The notes: a model not told the origin generated them from the sequence alone. 64,000 nt of DNA from JAGQYH01 sp041393015 (GCA_041393015.1 JAWKKV010000001.1:124001-188000), one strand, 5' to 3'. Positions 26,753-36,103 are shown, counted from the first letter of the stretch. Translations and numbers: made by a program.

Positions 26753-27352
26753 ATGGCAGATTTATTAAGGCAATTACAATCGCAGTTTAGCGCTAAAACA
26801 ATAGACAAAATTGCAGGTCAAATAGGTGGCAATCAACAACAAACGAGTGCTGCTGTATCGGCTGCATTGCCAATGATCCTTCAAGCATTAAGTAAAAATG
26901 CGAGCAACGAAGCGGGTGCTGCTTCATTATTTAATGCTATCGCTAAAGATCATGATGGAAGTGCTTTAAGCAATCTAAGTGGTTTAATTGGTAATTTCCA
27001 AAATGGACCAGGCGCAGGTATTCTAAAACATGTTCTTGGACCAAAGCAAAATACTGCCGAAACTATTGTTAGTCAATCTAGTGGATTAAATTCACAAGCG
27101 ACATCCCAATTGCTACAAATTTTAGCTCCAATTGTAATGGGACAATTAGGAAAGCAGAAGCAAAAAAGCGGTTTAGATGTTGGTGGGTTAGCCAATTTAT
27201 TAATGAACAATACGGTTAAACAGCAAAAGAAAGCTCCTCAAGCAGCTAGTTTCTTGAATCAATTTTTAGATCAAGATGGTGATGGGAATATTAAGGATGA
27301 CCTAACGAATATGGGCATAAAAGCTCTAAGCGGATATTTTAGAAGAAAATAA
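26753..27352 (+). CDS. DUF937 domain protein
   Basis: The frame runs back to 26687, overlapping the divergent neighbour, but the ATG at 26753 (MADLLRQLQSQFS) gives the usual N-terminus of this family and is preferred (199 residues). The protein is rich in Gln, Ala, Asn and Ser. It has the DUF937 pattern, including AAVSAALPMILQAL and a central ILKHVLGP, and ends with a single EF-hand-like loop, DQDGDGNIKDDL, that could bind calcium. Biochemical function is unknown. A strong hairpin terminator follows. Confidence 0.85.
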   Translation: MADLLRQLQSQFSAKTIDKIAGQIGGNQQQTSAAVSAALPMILQALSKNASNEAGAASLFNAIAKDHDGSALSNLSGLIGNFQNGPGAGILKHVLGPKQNTAETIVSQSSGLNSQATSQLLQILAPIVMGQLGKQKQKSGLDVGGLANLLMNNTVKQQKKAPQAASFLNQFLDQDGDGNIKDDLTNMGIKALSGYFRRK

Positions 27353-27370
27353 AATCTAAAAATAACTAGT

Positions 27371-27402
27371 AAAAGGTCGGAAATAGTTTCCGACCTTTTT
27401 TA
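27371..27402 (+). terminator. Rho-independent terminator after the DUF937 gene
   Basis: A perfect 13-bp stem (aaaaggtcggaaa, 27371-27383; tttccgacctttt, 27387-27399) with a TAG loop runs into a T-rich tail. It lies 18 bp after the DUF937 stop and 17 bp before the next start. Confidence 0.92.
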
Positions 27403-27418
27403 TTTTGCAGCATAACAA

Positions 27419-28213
27419 ATGGCTTCTTTGGTAAATAATCATTTTTTTAGAATAGTTAAGCATCGTTTTACACAACGATTTTTAATCGCTGCATTAATAT
27501 TTATTATAGCTATTGCTTCCGGTATTATTGGTTATATATTTATAGAAGGCTATACATTAACAGAGGCTTTTTACATGACAATCATTACCATATCAACTGT
27601 TGGATATGGAGAAATTAGACCTTTGTCTGCCGCAGGAAAAACATTTACTTCTTTTTTAATTATTTTCAATATTGGAGCAGTAGCTTATGCTATTAGCGTA
27701 GTAAGTTCATTTATTATAGAAGGAGATTTTAAAACACTTTTTAAAGAGACTCAAATGGAAAAGGTTATTGAAAATCTAAAAGATCATGTAATTATTTGTG
27801 GTTATGGTAGATTAGGAAAAGTTGTTTGCGCTGATATTGCCAAAAGTGGTAAATCTATTCTAATTGTAGAAAAAGACGACGAATTGATAGAAGAGTTAAA
27901 AAGTAAAGGGATATTATATTTTCAAGGCGATGCCACTCAAGACGAAACCATTAAAAAAATTGGTATTGAACGAGCCGATACTATTATTACGACGTTACAC
28001 TCCGATGCTGCCAATGTATTTATTGTATTAGCCGCTAGGGAGTTAAATAATACGGCTAAGATTATCAGTCGTGCTTCAGAAGAAGCGAATGTGAGTAAAT
28101 TGAAACGAGCCGGAGCCAATAATATCATTATTCCAGAAGATATTGGTGGCGCTTATATGGCGGCTATTGTCGGTGGTAAAGAAAATATATCTATGAGTAA
28201 GTGGGGATATTAG
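27419..28213 (+). CDS. Two-helix K+ channel with RCK/TrkA-N domain, lacking RCK-C
   Basis: This 264-residue protein has two transmembrane helices (about 20-42 and 70-95) around the selectivity filter TVGYGE, followed by a TrkA-N/RCK NAD-binding Rossmann domain (VIICGYGRLGKVV from about 121, acidic end of beta-2 in IVEKDDE). It should form a tetrameric inner-membrane potassium channel gated by a ligand at the RCK ring. Related bacterial channels are usually about 330 residues with an RCK-C domain. Here the protein stops shortly after GGAYMAAIVGG, and no continuation was found in the other frames downstream. It is monocistronic. Confidence 0.88.
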   Translation: MASLVNNHFFRIVKHRFTQRFLIAALIFIIAIASGIIGYIFIEGYTLTEAFYMTIITISTVGYGEIRPLSAAGKTFTSFLIIFNIGAVAYAISVVSSFIIEGDFKTLFKETQMEKVIENLKDHVIICGYGRLGKVVCADIAKSGKSILIVEKDDELIEELKSKGILYFQGDATQDETIKKIGIERADTIITTLHSDAANVFIVLAARELNNTAKIISRASEEANVSKLKRAGANNIIIPEDIGGAYMAAIVGGKENISMSKWGY

Positions 28214-28296
28214 TAATACAAAAAAACAAATCAAAATAAATAAATTTGAGAACCTCACCTTCGTCAGGATTTGTTTGACTTTAGTATTCTATGCGC

Positions 28297-28356
28297 TATT
28301 CGCTTTTGAAATACAGTCTCACTAAAAAAGCGAATAACCTCTTCGATTATTCGCTT
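28297..28356 (-). terminator. Terminator for the leftward PD40 gene, with a competing arm
   Basis: On the minus strand a 10-bp stem (aagcgaataa, 28328-28337; ttattcgctt, 28347-28356) runs into six T residues, as expected of a terminator for the PD40 gene ending at 28386. A third copy of the arm (tattcgctttt, 28297-28307) can pair with 28326-28336 instead, so an alternative hairpin is possible that could serve the K+ channel gene from the other side. Confidence 0.75.
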
Positions 28357-28385
28357 CCAAATTACTACTAAAAAATCCTATTACT

Positions 28386-29423
28386 TTATTTGCGAACCTG
28401 TAATGCATTAGTTGTAGCAGATTCCTCTATAACAGGGGCTGTTGCTACTAATGTTTCTTTTTGAACTTCTATTTCTTCTTCAATTACATTTTGTGAAGTC
28501 ATTTCTTTCTTAATCTCTTGATTAATGAATGCTAATTTATAGATATCATCGGCACCCATTCCTCCTTCTCTATCTGATGAAAAATAGCCATCTGTGAAAT
28601 TTTTATCTACGTAAATACTAAAGTCATTGGAAGGTGTGTTCACCGGACTTCCCATATTCTCAGGAGATTGCCATTGGTTGTCTGAAAATTGAGTGACAAA
28701 AATATCCATCCCTCCAAAACCTTTATGACCGTTACTTGAAAAGAATAGCATTCCTGAATCATGAATAAATGGAAACAACTCATTTTCAGCGGTATTGATT
28801 TCCGGACCTAAATTTACCGGCTTTGACCACTTATTATCCACCAAGTGAGACACATATAAATCCATTCCTCCGTATCCGCCAGGCATATCACTGGCAAAAA
28901 ACAAAGTCTTACCATTTTTACTTAATGAAGGATGAGTACATGAATATTTTTTATTTCTTAGAATTTTAACTGGAGCGACTTTCCATTTATCTCCTTTATT
29001 AGAAGCTTCATAAATGATCATAGTTCTTTGAACCGTTGCTGCTTTTAAGTTATAATCTGCTTTATTGTTTTCCGCAGTATAATAAAACTTATCTCCTACT
29101 ACTTGGGTAGCGTGACCAATATTTTCTTTTGCTCTTAACGTTTCTAGTGGTGAAACTTGTCTATATTTTTTAGTTTCATCGTAGGTATAAATATCATATG
29201 AATTGTCTCCTATAAACTCATTTCTATCTGAAAATTGATTTCTATTCGTGGTAAAACTCAATTGATTAAACCATTTATTGACACCAAATTCAGAGTGCTT
29301 AGAATTCAAAGCAACTTCATTTTCAACTGTAATAAGAATATCTTCGGATAAAATAGATGCCCGTTGGGCATAGTTTTGCAGTGTACACGATAGTAGAACT
29401 ACCGCCATAATTAGGGCTCTCAT
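28386..29423 (-). CDS. Secreted PD40/WD40-like beta-propeller protein
   Basis: This 345-residue protein has a signal peptide (about 1-19, ending NYAQ). The body consists of PD40-type repeats with recurrent motifs: HPSLSKNGKTLFFASDMPGGYGGMD, cut here as SLSKNGKTLFFASD plus GGYGGMDLY, then FFSSNGHKGFGGMDIF and YFSSDREGGMGADDIY. In Bacteroidota such propellers often precede OmpA-like domains in envelope proteins such as PorE. No OmpA domain is present here. It is probably periplasmic or attached to the outer membrane. Its role is unknown. Confidence 0.82.
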   Translation of the reverse strand: MRALIMAVVLLSCTLQNYAQRASILSEDILITVENEVALNSKHSEFGVNKWFNQLSFTTNRNQFSDRNEFIGDNSYDIYTYDETKKYRQVSPLETLRAKENIGHATQVVGDKFYYTAENNKADYNLKAATVQRTMIIYEASNKGDKWKVAPVKILRNKKYSCTHPSLSKNGKTLFFASDMPGGYGGMDLYVSHLVDNKWSKPVNLGPEINTAENELFPFIHDSGMLFFSSNGHKGFGGMDIFVTQFSDNQWQSPENMGSPVNTPSNDFSIYVDKNFTDGYFSSDREGGMGADDIYKLAFINQEIKKEMTSQNVIEEEIEVQKETLVATAPVIEESATTNALQVRK

Positions 29424-29484
29424 GTTAGGGTTTTTATGTAATTAAATTATTAAAGGGTATATTAAAGCTATACCATTTTTTGCA

Positions 29485-30576
29485 TTATGTCAACTCATTA
29501 TCGTTGGAGAGCACATATTTTTTATAATAGGTTACAATGAGTGTTGTGATGGGTAAAGCGATGATCATTCCTAAAATCCCCATTAAGCTTCCCCAAATAG
29601 CAATGGAAAGTAACATTATAGCAGGATTCATGCCGGTAACTTCTTTCATAAAAATAGGCACTAATACCGCATCTTCTAAAATTTGAACCAAAAGAAAAAT
29701 GCCTAGTACAATGACCAATGGTATCCAAAATGGTTGACCACTTTCTACCGACATTAAACCAGCACTAAGCAAACAAGGTATTAATCCTAGATTCTGTAAG
29801 TAAGGAATATAGTTTAGAATCCCGACTAAAAAAGCCAAAACAGTAGCTAAAGGCAAACCTAAAATATTAAATGCAATGGCAAACAGTACTATATTGATGA
29901 TAACAATAATGGTCTTTTGACGAAAATATCCCATCATATTATGACTGAATTCTTCTACAAATTCAACTGTTTGATCTCTTACTTTCTCTGGTACAAATAG
30001 ATGCCATTTATCTCTAAACTGCGCATAATCTTGTAATATAAAAACGAGATATAAGAGCACTGCGATTAAGCCTATAAAACCAACTAGAATACCAAATACA
30101 TTGGTTACAGAAGCCCACAATCCTGGTAGTGCTTTTTGTATTATTGGGCCCAAATTTTCATAAGTAAAATAAGATTGAACTTCTTCACTATTAATAAAAT
30201 TTAAAAGCCTCATTCTCAATCTTTCCGGAATAAAACTTCCAGAGAACAAACTGTCTTTGTGCTCTTGAAATATGGTGCTAAATCTTTCAACCTCATGGAT
30301 AATATTGGGAATGATGATGGCAAGGAAACCCGCATAAAGTCCAAGTATTAGTAAAAAGGTAAGTCCTAATGCTATGCCTCGTTTGTTTTTTACTCGCTTC
30401 TGAATGAAAGAAACGATAGGATCTAACAAGTAAGCTAAAACTAATGCTAAAACAAATGGTAGTAGAACATCACTTAATCTGTTCAATAATACTACAAGAC
30501 CCCAACCTATTAATCCATAGATAAATAGACGTATGGTTCTATCGACTGTAAACTCCTTTTGAAATAGCTTTTCCAT
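29485..30576 (-). CDS. AI-2E family transporter (PerM-like permease)
   Basis: This 363-residue inner-membrane protein has about eight hydrophobic segments: two close together near the N-terminus with VLALVLAYLLDPIV between them, a large central extracytoplasmic or amphipathic region (about 85-150), and a C-terminal set including GILNYIPYLQNLG and AIWGSLMGILGMIIALPI, which are hallmark sequences of the family. Members were named for autoinducer-2 export, but some act as Na+/H+ antiporters or in efflux, so the substrate should be left open. It is flanked by genes in the same direction with gaps of 61 and 120 bp. Confidence 0.9.
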   Translation of the reverse strand: MEKLFQKEFTVDRTIRLFIYGLIGWGLVVLLNRLSDVLLPFVLALVLAYLLDPIVSFIQKRVKNKRGIALGLTFLLILGLYAGFLAIIIPNIIHEVERFSTIFQEHKDSLFSGSFIPERLRMRLLNFINSEEVQSYFTYENLGPIIQKALPGLWASVTNVFGILVGFIGLIAVLLYLVFILQDYAQFRDKWHLFVPEKVRDQTVEFVEEFSHNMMGYFRQKTIIVIINIVLFAIAFNILGLPLATVLAFLVGILNYIPYLQNLGLIPCLLSAGLMSVESGQPFWIPLVIVLGIFLLVQILEDAVLVPIFMKEVTGMNPAIMLLSIAIWGSLMGILGMIIALPITTLIVTYYKKYVLSNDNELT

Positions 30577-30634
30577 TACTGCAAATTAGTAAATTTTTAA
30601 TTAGACAAAGGAGTCAAGATATAAGACAAAAGAT

Positions 30635-30660
30635 AAAAAAAAGATCTTCCTTTCGGAAGA
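30635..30660 (-). terminator. Terminator after the small secreted protein gene
   Basis: On the minus strand a 6-bp stem (tcttcc/ggaaga, 30645-30650 and 30655-30660) with a 4-base loop is followed after three bases by a run of eight T (30635-30642). It lies about 37 bp past the stop of the 172-residue protein gene. Confidence 0.75.
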
Positions 30661-30696
30661 CCCTTTCATATCCTTTTAATTTCTAAAAAATTCCAA

Positions 30697-31215
30697 TTAT
30701 AAATAGGAAAAAATATCTCCTATTTCAAATGTTGCTTCTTGCTCTTTTCTAATACTCTCTTGGTACTTAAACCATTTTTTCTCCTTTCTATTCTTCAAAG
30801 TTTCTGTTAGCTCTGTTTCAAATTTATCGTGATATACTTTTGATTGATCGCGAACCATTTTCACTTGGTCTTTAAAATCTGATCTAGCATCCCACAAAAG
30901 TTTAAAATCTTTATTACTGAATATGCTTTTCATATCAGAACCTAGTTTTATTAAAATTCCTAAGTTCTCTCCTTTCAGTTGTTCGATGTTGGAATTATAA
31001 CTATCAATCAAACCTCCAATTTCGCTTTTTTGTGATGCCTTTCTAATTTTTAGTTTTTTAAAGACCTCATCCTTATCGTATAATTTTAGACCGGCAATGG
31101 TTGCGGGATCTAATTTATCTTTTACATTTTCTAATTTCTCCGGCATTGAAGTACCTTGAGCATGGATAGTAGTTGATACTGTAAGAACTGCTATCATCAA
31201 TAATACATATCTCAT
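30697..31215 (-). CDS. Small secreted protein of unknown function
   Basis: This 172-residue protein has a signal peptide (1-19, ending IHAQ). The mature part is highly charged and predicted helical, rich in Lys, Glu and Asp, with motifs such as KDKLDPATIAGLKLYDKDEV and a coiled-coil-like C-terminal half. I do not recognise a characterised family. Similar small Lys/Glu-rich exported proteins are frequent in Bacteroidota. It lies between enolase and the AI-2E permease, apparently with its own terminator. Confidence 0.65.
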   Translation of the reverse strand: MRYVLLMIAVLTVSTTIHAQGTSMPEKLENVKDKLDPATIAGLKLYDKDEVFKKLKIRKASQKSEIGGLIDSYNSNIEQLKGENLGILIKLGSDMKSIFSNKDFKLLWDARSDFKDQVKMVRDQSKVYHDKFETELTETLKNRKEKKWFKYQESIRKEQEATFEIGDIFSYL

Positions 31216-31332
31216 AATTCTTAAGTTTTGTTATAAGTATACTATACAATTTCGTGCCAAAAATATTTTAGGTATCAAATTGCTAAAAATGAGCCGCCTA
31301 ATTAATTGTTAAAAATTATAGCTTTAAAGTAC

Positions 31333-32616
31333 TTAGAAAAACTTAAAATCTCTTCCCGGATAATAAGCTTGATCCGCTAGATCCTCTTCAATTCTCAATA
31401 ATTGATTGTATTTAGCCATTCTATCAGATCGAGATGCAGAACCTGTTTTTATTTGCCCCGTATTTAAAGCTACGGCTAAATCAGCAATGGTATTGTCTTC
31501 AGTTTCTCCAGAACGGTGAGACATTACACTAGTGTAAGAATTACGAGTTGCTAACGAAACGGCTTTCACGGTTTCTGATAATGAACCAATTTGATTTACT
31601 TTAACCAAAATAGAATTAGCCACGCCTTGGGAAATTCCTTTAGAAAGAAAATCAACGTTTGTTACAAATAAATCATCGCCTACTAATTGACATTTCTTAC
31701 CTAACGTATCGGTTAAGGTCTTCCAACCAGCCCAATCATTTTCATCTAATCCATCCTCAATTGAAATGATAGGATATTTATCTACCCATGTATTCCAATA
31801 AGCTGTCATTTCTTCTGCCGACAATTCTCTATTATCAGATTTATGGAAAACATACTTTCCTTTTTTCTTATCGTAAAATTCTGAAGAAGCAGCATCCATT
31901 GCAATATGAATTTGTTCTCCCGGTTTATAACCTGCTGTTTCAATAGCTTTTAAAACCGTTTCAATTGCTTCTTCATTTGATTTGATGTTGGGAGCAAAAC
32001 CACCTTCATCGCCAACATTGGTTGAATATCCTTTACTGTGTAATACTTTTTTCAAATGATGAAATACCTCAACACCCATTCGCAGTGCTTCAGAAAAAGT
32101 ATCTGCTCCTACCGGAACAATCATGAATTCTTGAAAATCAATGCTATTGTCAGCATGAGATCCACCATTTAAAATATTCATCAAAGGAATTGGCAAAGTT
32201 CTAGCATTCACTCCTCCAACATATCTGTATAATGGCAATCCTAATTCCATCGCTGCGGCATGTGCTGCGGCAAGTGAAACAGATAAAATCGCATTGGCAC
32301 CCAATTTCGACTTGTTCTTCGTTCCATCAATTTCCAGCATAATGCTATCCAAGTTCAATTGATTGGTTACTTCTTCACCAATTAATGCTTCAGCTATGGT
32401 TTCTTTTACATTTTGAACAGCATGCATAACGCCTTTCCCCATATATATGTCGCCACCATCTCTTAACTCTACTGCCTCATGTTCACCTGTACTTGCGCCA
32501 GACGGAACTGCTGCTCTACCAAAAAATCCAGCTTCTGTAAATACTTCAGCTTCTACTGTTGGGTTTCCTCTTGAATCTAAAATTTGACGGGCGTGTATAT
32601 TAGTTATGATGCTCAT
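31333..32616 (-). CDS. eno: Enolase (phosphopyruvate hydratase)
   Basis: This 427-residue cytoplasmic enzyme interconverts 2-phosphoglycerate and phosphoenolpyruvate in glycolysis. The signatures are intact: ILDSRGNPTVE at the N-terminus, GGSHADN, VGDEGGFAPN, the Mg-binding SIEDGLDENDW and the SVMSHRSGETED loop with the catalytic-region Lys (LVKVNQIG) before it. It lies 38 bp downstream of carA and probably shares its transcript, an arrangement found next to rplQ in many Bacteroidota. Confidence 0.98.
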   Translation of the reverse strand: MSIITNIHARQILDSRGNPTVEAEVFTEAGFFGRAAVPSGASTGEHEAVELRDGGDIYMGKGVMHAVQNVKETIAEALIGEEVTNQLNLDSIMLEIDGTKNKSKLGANAILSVSLAAAHAAAMELGLPLYRYVGGVNARTLPIPLMNILNGGSHADNSIDFQEFMIVPVGADTFSEALRMGVEVFHHLKKVLHSKGYSTNVGDEGGFAPNIKSNEEAIETVLKAIETAGYKPGEQIHIAMDAASSEFYDKKKGKYVFHKSDNRELSAEEMTAYWNTWVDKYPIISIEDGLDENDWAGWKTLTDTLGKKCQLVGDDLFVTNVDFLSKGISQGVANSILVKVNQIGSLSETVKAVSLATRNSYTSVMSHRSGETEDNTIADLAVALNTGQIKTGSASRSDRMAKYNQLLRIEEDLADQAYYPGRDFKFF

Positions 32617-32654
32617 GCTTGATGTATTTTATTACGAATGTATTGATTTGTAGA

Positions 32655-33761
32655 TTATTTAACTGCTTTTATAGACTGAATGAATTGATCAAAAAGGTAT
32701 CTAGAATCATGCGGTCCAGGAGCAGCCTCCGGATGAAACTGAACTGAAAAAGCATTCTTGTTTTTTACTTTAAGTCCTTCTACCGTTTCATCATTTAAAT
32801 TGATATGGGTTAGATCTGCATTACCGGATTTCTTTAAATCTTCTACCGAAACTGAAAATCCATGATTTTGAGTGGTTACTTCACATAAGCCGGTTTTAAG
32901 ATTCTTTACCGGATGATTACAACCTCTGTGTCCATGGTGCATTTTATAAGTAGGGATTTCAATAGCTCTTGCAATAATCTGATGTCCTAAACAAATTCCA
33001 AATAAAGGTTCGTCTTTGGCTAAAATTTCTTTAACGGTTTCCACTGCATAATCCATTGCTGCAGGATCACCAGGACCATTAGAGATAAAGTATCCATCTG
33101 GATTCCATGAATCCATTTCAGTAAATTTTGTTTTAGCAGGATAAACTTTTAAATAGCAACCTCGAGCTGCTAAATTTCTTAAGATATTTCTTTTTACCCC
33201 CAAATCTAAAACTGCGATTCTAATGTTGGCATCTTCCTCCCCAATAAAATAAGGTTCTTTTGTAGTTACTTTTGAAGAGAGCTCAAGACCTTCCATTGAA
33301 GGCACTTTGCTGAGTTGTGCCTTTAGATCCTGTGTATTCATCGTTTCACTAGAAATAACCGCATTCATGGCACCTTTACTTCTTATGTGACGAACCACTG
33401 CTCGTGTATCTATACCGCTGATTCCAACTAGACCATTTTCTGTAAAATAATCTTGTATAGAAGATGTAGCTTGATGTCTAGAATAAGGATTAGTATAATT
33501 TCTACAAATTAACCCTTCAATCTGAATCCTCTCTGATTCATCTTCTTGTTTCTTAATCCCGTAATTTCCAACATGTACATTAGTGGTAACCATTAACTGA
33601 CCGGAATAAGAAGGATCGGTAAAAAGCTCTTGATAACCTGTCATACCTGTGTTAAAGCAAATTTCACCAAAAGTAGTTCCTACCTTTCCGCAGGCAAATC
33701 CTTCGTAAGAAGTTCCATCTTCTAAAAGTAGTATTGCATTCTTTTCTTGAGCTAGTTCCAT
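32655..33761 (-). CDS. carA: Carbamoyl-phosphate synthase small (glutaminase) subunit
   Basis: This 368-residue protein supplies ammonia from glutamine to the large subunit for arginine and pyrimidine synthesis. It has the CarA N-terminal domain (LLLEDGTSYEG; NTGMTGYQEL; DPSYSGQ) and a C-terminal class I glutamine amidotransferase domain with nucleophile Cys in GICLGHQ and His-Glu in VQFHPEAAPGP. carB is not in this window. It lies downstream of the rplQ terminator, so it has either its own promoter in the 84-bp gap or read-through expression. Confidence 0.97.
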   Translation of the reverse strand: MELAQEKNAILLLEDGTSYEGFACGKVGTTFGEICFNTGMTGYQELFTDPSYSGQLMVTTNVHVGNYGIKKQEDESERIQIEGLICRNYTNPYSRHQATSSIQDYFTENGLVGISGIDTRAVVRHIRSKGAMNAVISSETMNTQDLKAQLSKVPSMEGLELSSKVTTKEPYFIGEEDANIRIAVLDLGVKRNILRNLAARGCYLKVYPAKTKFTEMDSWNPDGYFISNGPGDPAAMDYAVETVKEILAKDEPLFGICLGHQIIARAIEIPTYKMHHGHRGCNHPVKNLKTGLCEVTTQNHGFSVSVEDLKKSGNADLTHINLNDETVEGLKVKNKNAFSVQFHPEAAPGPHDSRYLFDQFIQSIKAVK

Positions 33762-33782
33762 TGTTTATTTCGAAATTTAAAT

Positions 33783-33816
33783 AAAAAAAGGACAGTACCG
33801 TAAAGCACTATCCTTT
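33783..33816 (-). terminator. Terminator at the end of the ribosomal protein operon
   Basis: On the minus strand, aaaggatagt (33807-33816) pairs with actgtccttt (33787-33796) over 10 bp with one G-U wobble, then a T-rich tail. It lies 30 bp past rplQ and just before carA, and marks the end of the rpsL-to-rplQ block. Confidence 0.9.
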
Positions 33817-33845
33817 CTATAATTCATTATACTGTTATCATTTTA

Positions 33846-34421
33846 CTATGCAGTAGTCTCATCTTTATTTTCATCTTCAGATTTCTCTTCTGCTACTTCT
33901 GCTTCCGCAATTGTATCTTCTACAACAGGTGCCGCTTCTTCTACTTTAGCTTTTTTCTCAGCTGCAGGAGCTGCAGTTGTTTCATCAGTAGATTTGCTCT
34001 TACCTCTTCTAGTTCTCTTCTTCTTACCAGTAGATTTAGATTTTGTATCTGTAGTATAAGTTTCGTTATAATCTACAAATTCAATTAAAGCCATTTCAGA
34101 AGCATCTCCTAATCTAGAACCAATTCTGATGATTCTAAGGTATCCACCCGGTCTGTCAGCAATTTTACCTGCTACGTTATCAAACAATTCTTGTACTGCT
34201 GATTTGTTTTGCAAATATTTGAAAACTGTTCTTCTAGAATGTGTTGTATTATCCTTTGACTTTGTAATCAATGGTTCTAAATACAATCTAAGTGCTTTTG
34301 CTTTTGCTAACGTAGTTTGAATACGTTTGTGTTCAATTAATGAACTAGCCATGTTTGACAAAAGCGCCCTTCTGTGTCCTTTCTTTCTACTTAAGTTATT
34401 TACCTTATTACCGTGTCTCAT
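33846..34421 (-). CDS. rplQ: 50S ribosomal protein L17 with acidic/basic C-terminal tail
   Basis: L17 core is in residues 1-120 (MRHGNKVNNLSRKKGHRRALLSNM is cut here to RHGNKVNNLSRKKGHRRAL; later GDASEMALIEFVDY). The protein is 191 residues, against about 120 in E. coli. The extra 70 or so residues are a low-complexity Lys/Arg then Ala/Glu tail (KKKRTRRGKSKS, then acidic to the end), a type of extension seen in Bacteroidota L17. Last gene of the alpha-type cluster, 24 bp after rpoA. Confidence 0.96.
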   Translation of the reverse strand: MRHGNKVNNLSRKKGHRRALLSNMASSLIEHKRIQTTLAKAKALRLYLEPLITKSKDNTTHSRRTVFKYLQNKSAVQELFDNVAGKIADRPGGYLRIIRIGSRLGDASEMALIEFVDYNETYTTDTKSKSTGKKKRTRRGKSKSTDETTAAPAAEKKAKVEEAAPVVEDTIAEAEVAEEKSEDENKDETTA

Positions 34422-34445
34422 GATAGATGATCTACTTTATTCTAA

Positions 34446-35441
34446 TTAATCTTCTAATTTAAACTTCGAAAGATCCATTCCGAAATGTAATCCTTTCTCT
34501 GTTATTAACTGCTCAATCTCTACTAAAGATTTTCTACCGAAGTTTCTGAACTTCAATAAATCGTTAGTATCATAATGAACCAATTCTGCTAAGCTACCAA
34601 TTTTGGCTGCTTTCAAACAGTTGTAAGCTCTTACTGAAAGTTCTAAATCCTCTAAAGGAGTTTTTAAAATCTTTCTCATGTGTAAAACATGCTCGTCTAC
34701 AACTTCTTCTTGACTTGTTTCTTCTGTATCGAAAGTGATATTCTCATCAGAGATCAACATCAAGTGTTGAATCATGATCTTAGCTGCTTCTTTAATTGCT
34801 TCTTCCGGATGGATAGTACCATCAGTATCAATATCAATGATCAATTTCTCAAAGTCAGTTCTTTGCTCAACCCTTGTATTTTCAACTTTATACTTTACGT
34901 TTTTAATTGGCGTAAAGATAGAATCGATAGCAATTACACCTAATAATCCTTCTTCAGTCACTTGCTCATCAGCAGGAACATAACCTCTTCCTTTACCGAT
35001 AGACAATTCTACTTCTAAATGAACATTAGATTCCATGTTACAAATCACTAATTCAGGATTCGTGATTTCAAAAGTGTTGGTATGTGCTTCAATATCACCA
35101 GCTACGAATTTGTCTTTTCCTTTAATAGAAAGAAAAATCTTCTCTGGTCCTACTTCTTCGTCTTCAATAATTTTTTTGAATCTTACTTGCTTCAAATTCA
35201 AAATAATTTCCGTTACGTCTTCAATTACTCCTTCAATTGTTGAGAATTCGTGTTCAACACCCGAAATTTTAATTGCTGTAATTGCATGTCCCTCTAAAGA
35301 TGATAATAACACTCTTCTAAGTGCATTACCAACTGTTGCGCCGAAACCTGGCTCAAGAGGTGCAAATTCAAAAGTACCTTCAAAGTCAGTAGCCTTTTGT
35401 AATATAATTTTATCCGGTTTCTGGAATGCCAATAATGCCAT
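34446..35441 (-). CDS. rpoA: DNA-directed RNA polymerase alpha subunit
   Basis: This 331-residue protein dimerises to start RNA polymerase assembly. The N-terminal domain has NALRRVLLSSLEGHA and the C-terminal domain (from about 255) has LELSVRAYNCLKAA and FRNFGRKSLVEIEQ, the helix-hairpin-helix that contacts promoter DNA and activators. It is in its standard place between rpsD and rplQ. Confidence 0.98.
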   Translation of the reverse strand: MALLAFQKPDKIILQKATDFEGTFEFAPLEPGFGATVGNALRRVLLSSLEGHAITAIKISGVEHEFSTIEGVIEDVTEIILNLKQVRFKKIIEDEEVGPEKIFLSIKGKDKFVAGDIEAHTNTFEITNPELVICNMESNVHLEVELSIGKGRGYVPADEQVTEEGLLGVIAIDSIFTPIKNVKYKVENTRVEQRTDFEKLIIDIDTDGTIHPEEAIKEAAKIMIQHLMLISDENITFDTEETSQEEVVDEHVLHMRKILKTPLEDLELSVRAYNCLKAAKIGSLAELVHYDTNDLLKFRNFGRKSLVEIEQLITEKGLHFGMDLSKFKLED

Positions 35442-35469
35442 TACTTATCTTTTTTAAGAATTTTAAAAA

Positions 35470-36078
35470 TTACTTAGAATACAATTCTACTATTAACTGC
35501 TCCTTGATGTTTTCAGGAATCTGCTCTCTTTCAGGTATCTCTAAATATTTACCTTCTAATTTTTGAGCATCAAACTCTAACCAAGGATATTGACTTTTTC
35601 TTGAAGCACCTGAAGTCTCAACAATCATTTCCATTGCCTTTGACTTTTCTCTTACTCCTACAACATCTCCCACTTTAAGAGACATTGATGGCACATTAGA
35701 AATTTGTCCATTTACAGTAATATGCTTGTGTGTTACCAATTGACGAGCAGCTCTTCGAGTAGGAGCGATTCCTAATCTAAATACTGTATTGTCTAATCGT
35801 AACTCTAGCAATTGCAAAAGAATAGATCCAGTTACACCACTTTGTCTAGAAGCTTCTTTAAATAAGTTCAAGAATTGCTTTTCAAGTAATCCGTAAGTAT
35901 ACTTAGCTACTTGCTTTTCCTTTAATTGATTAGCGTATTCAGACTTATTCTTTTTTCTTCTATTGTTACCGTGTTGTCCCGGTCCGTATTTTCTTTTTTC
36001 ATAAGCCTTATCGTAACCAAAAATTGGTTCACCGAATGATCTTGCTTTCTTAGTTCTTGGTCCTCTATATCTTGCCAT
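35470..36078 (-). CDS. rpsD: 30S ribosomal protein S4
   Basis: At 202 residues this is a normal-length S4 with an S4 RNA-binding fold (RLDNTVFRLGIAPTRRAARQLVTHKHI). The N-terminus (MARYRGPRTKKARSFGE) has no zinc-binding cysteine cluster, so it is the zinc-independent type. S4 binds 16S rRNA early in assembly and often autoregulates its operon. It sits between rpsK and rpoA. Confidence 0.98.
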   Translation of the reverse strand: MARYRGPRTKKARSFGEPIFGYDKAYEKRKYGPGQHGNNRRKKNKSEYANQLKEKQVAKYTYGLLEKQFLNLFKEASRQSGVTGSILLQLLELRLDNTVFRLGIAPTRRAARQLVTHKHITVNGQISNVPSMSLKVGDVVGVREKSKAMEMIVETSGASRKSQYPWLEFDAQKLEGKYLEIPEREQIPENIKEQLIVELYSK

Positions 36079-36103
36079 TATATTATAGCTTTATCTTAGT
36101 TTA

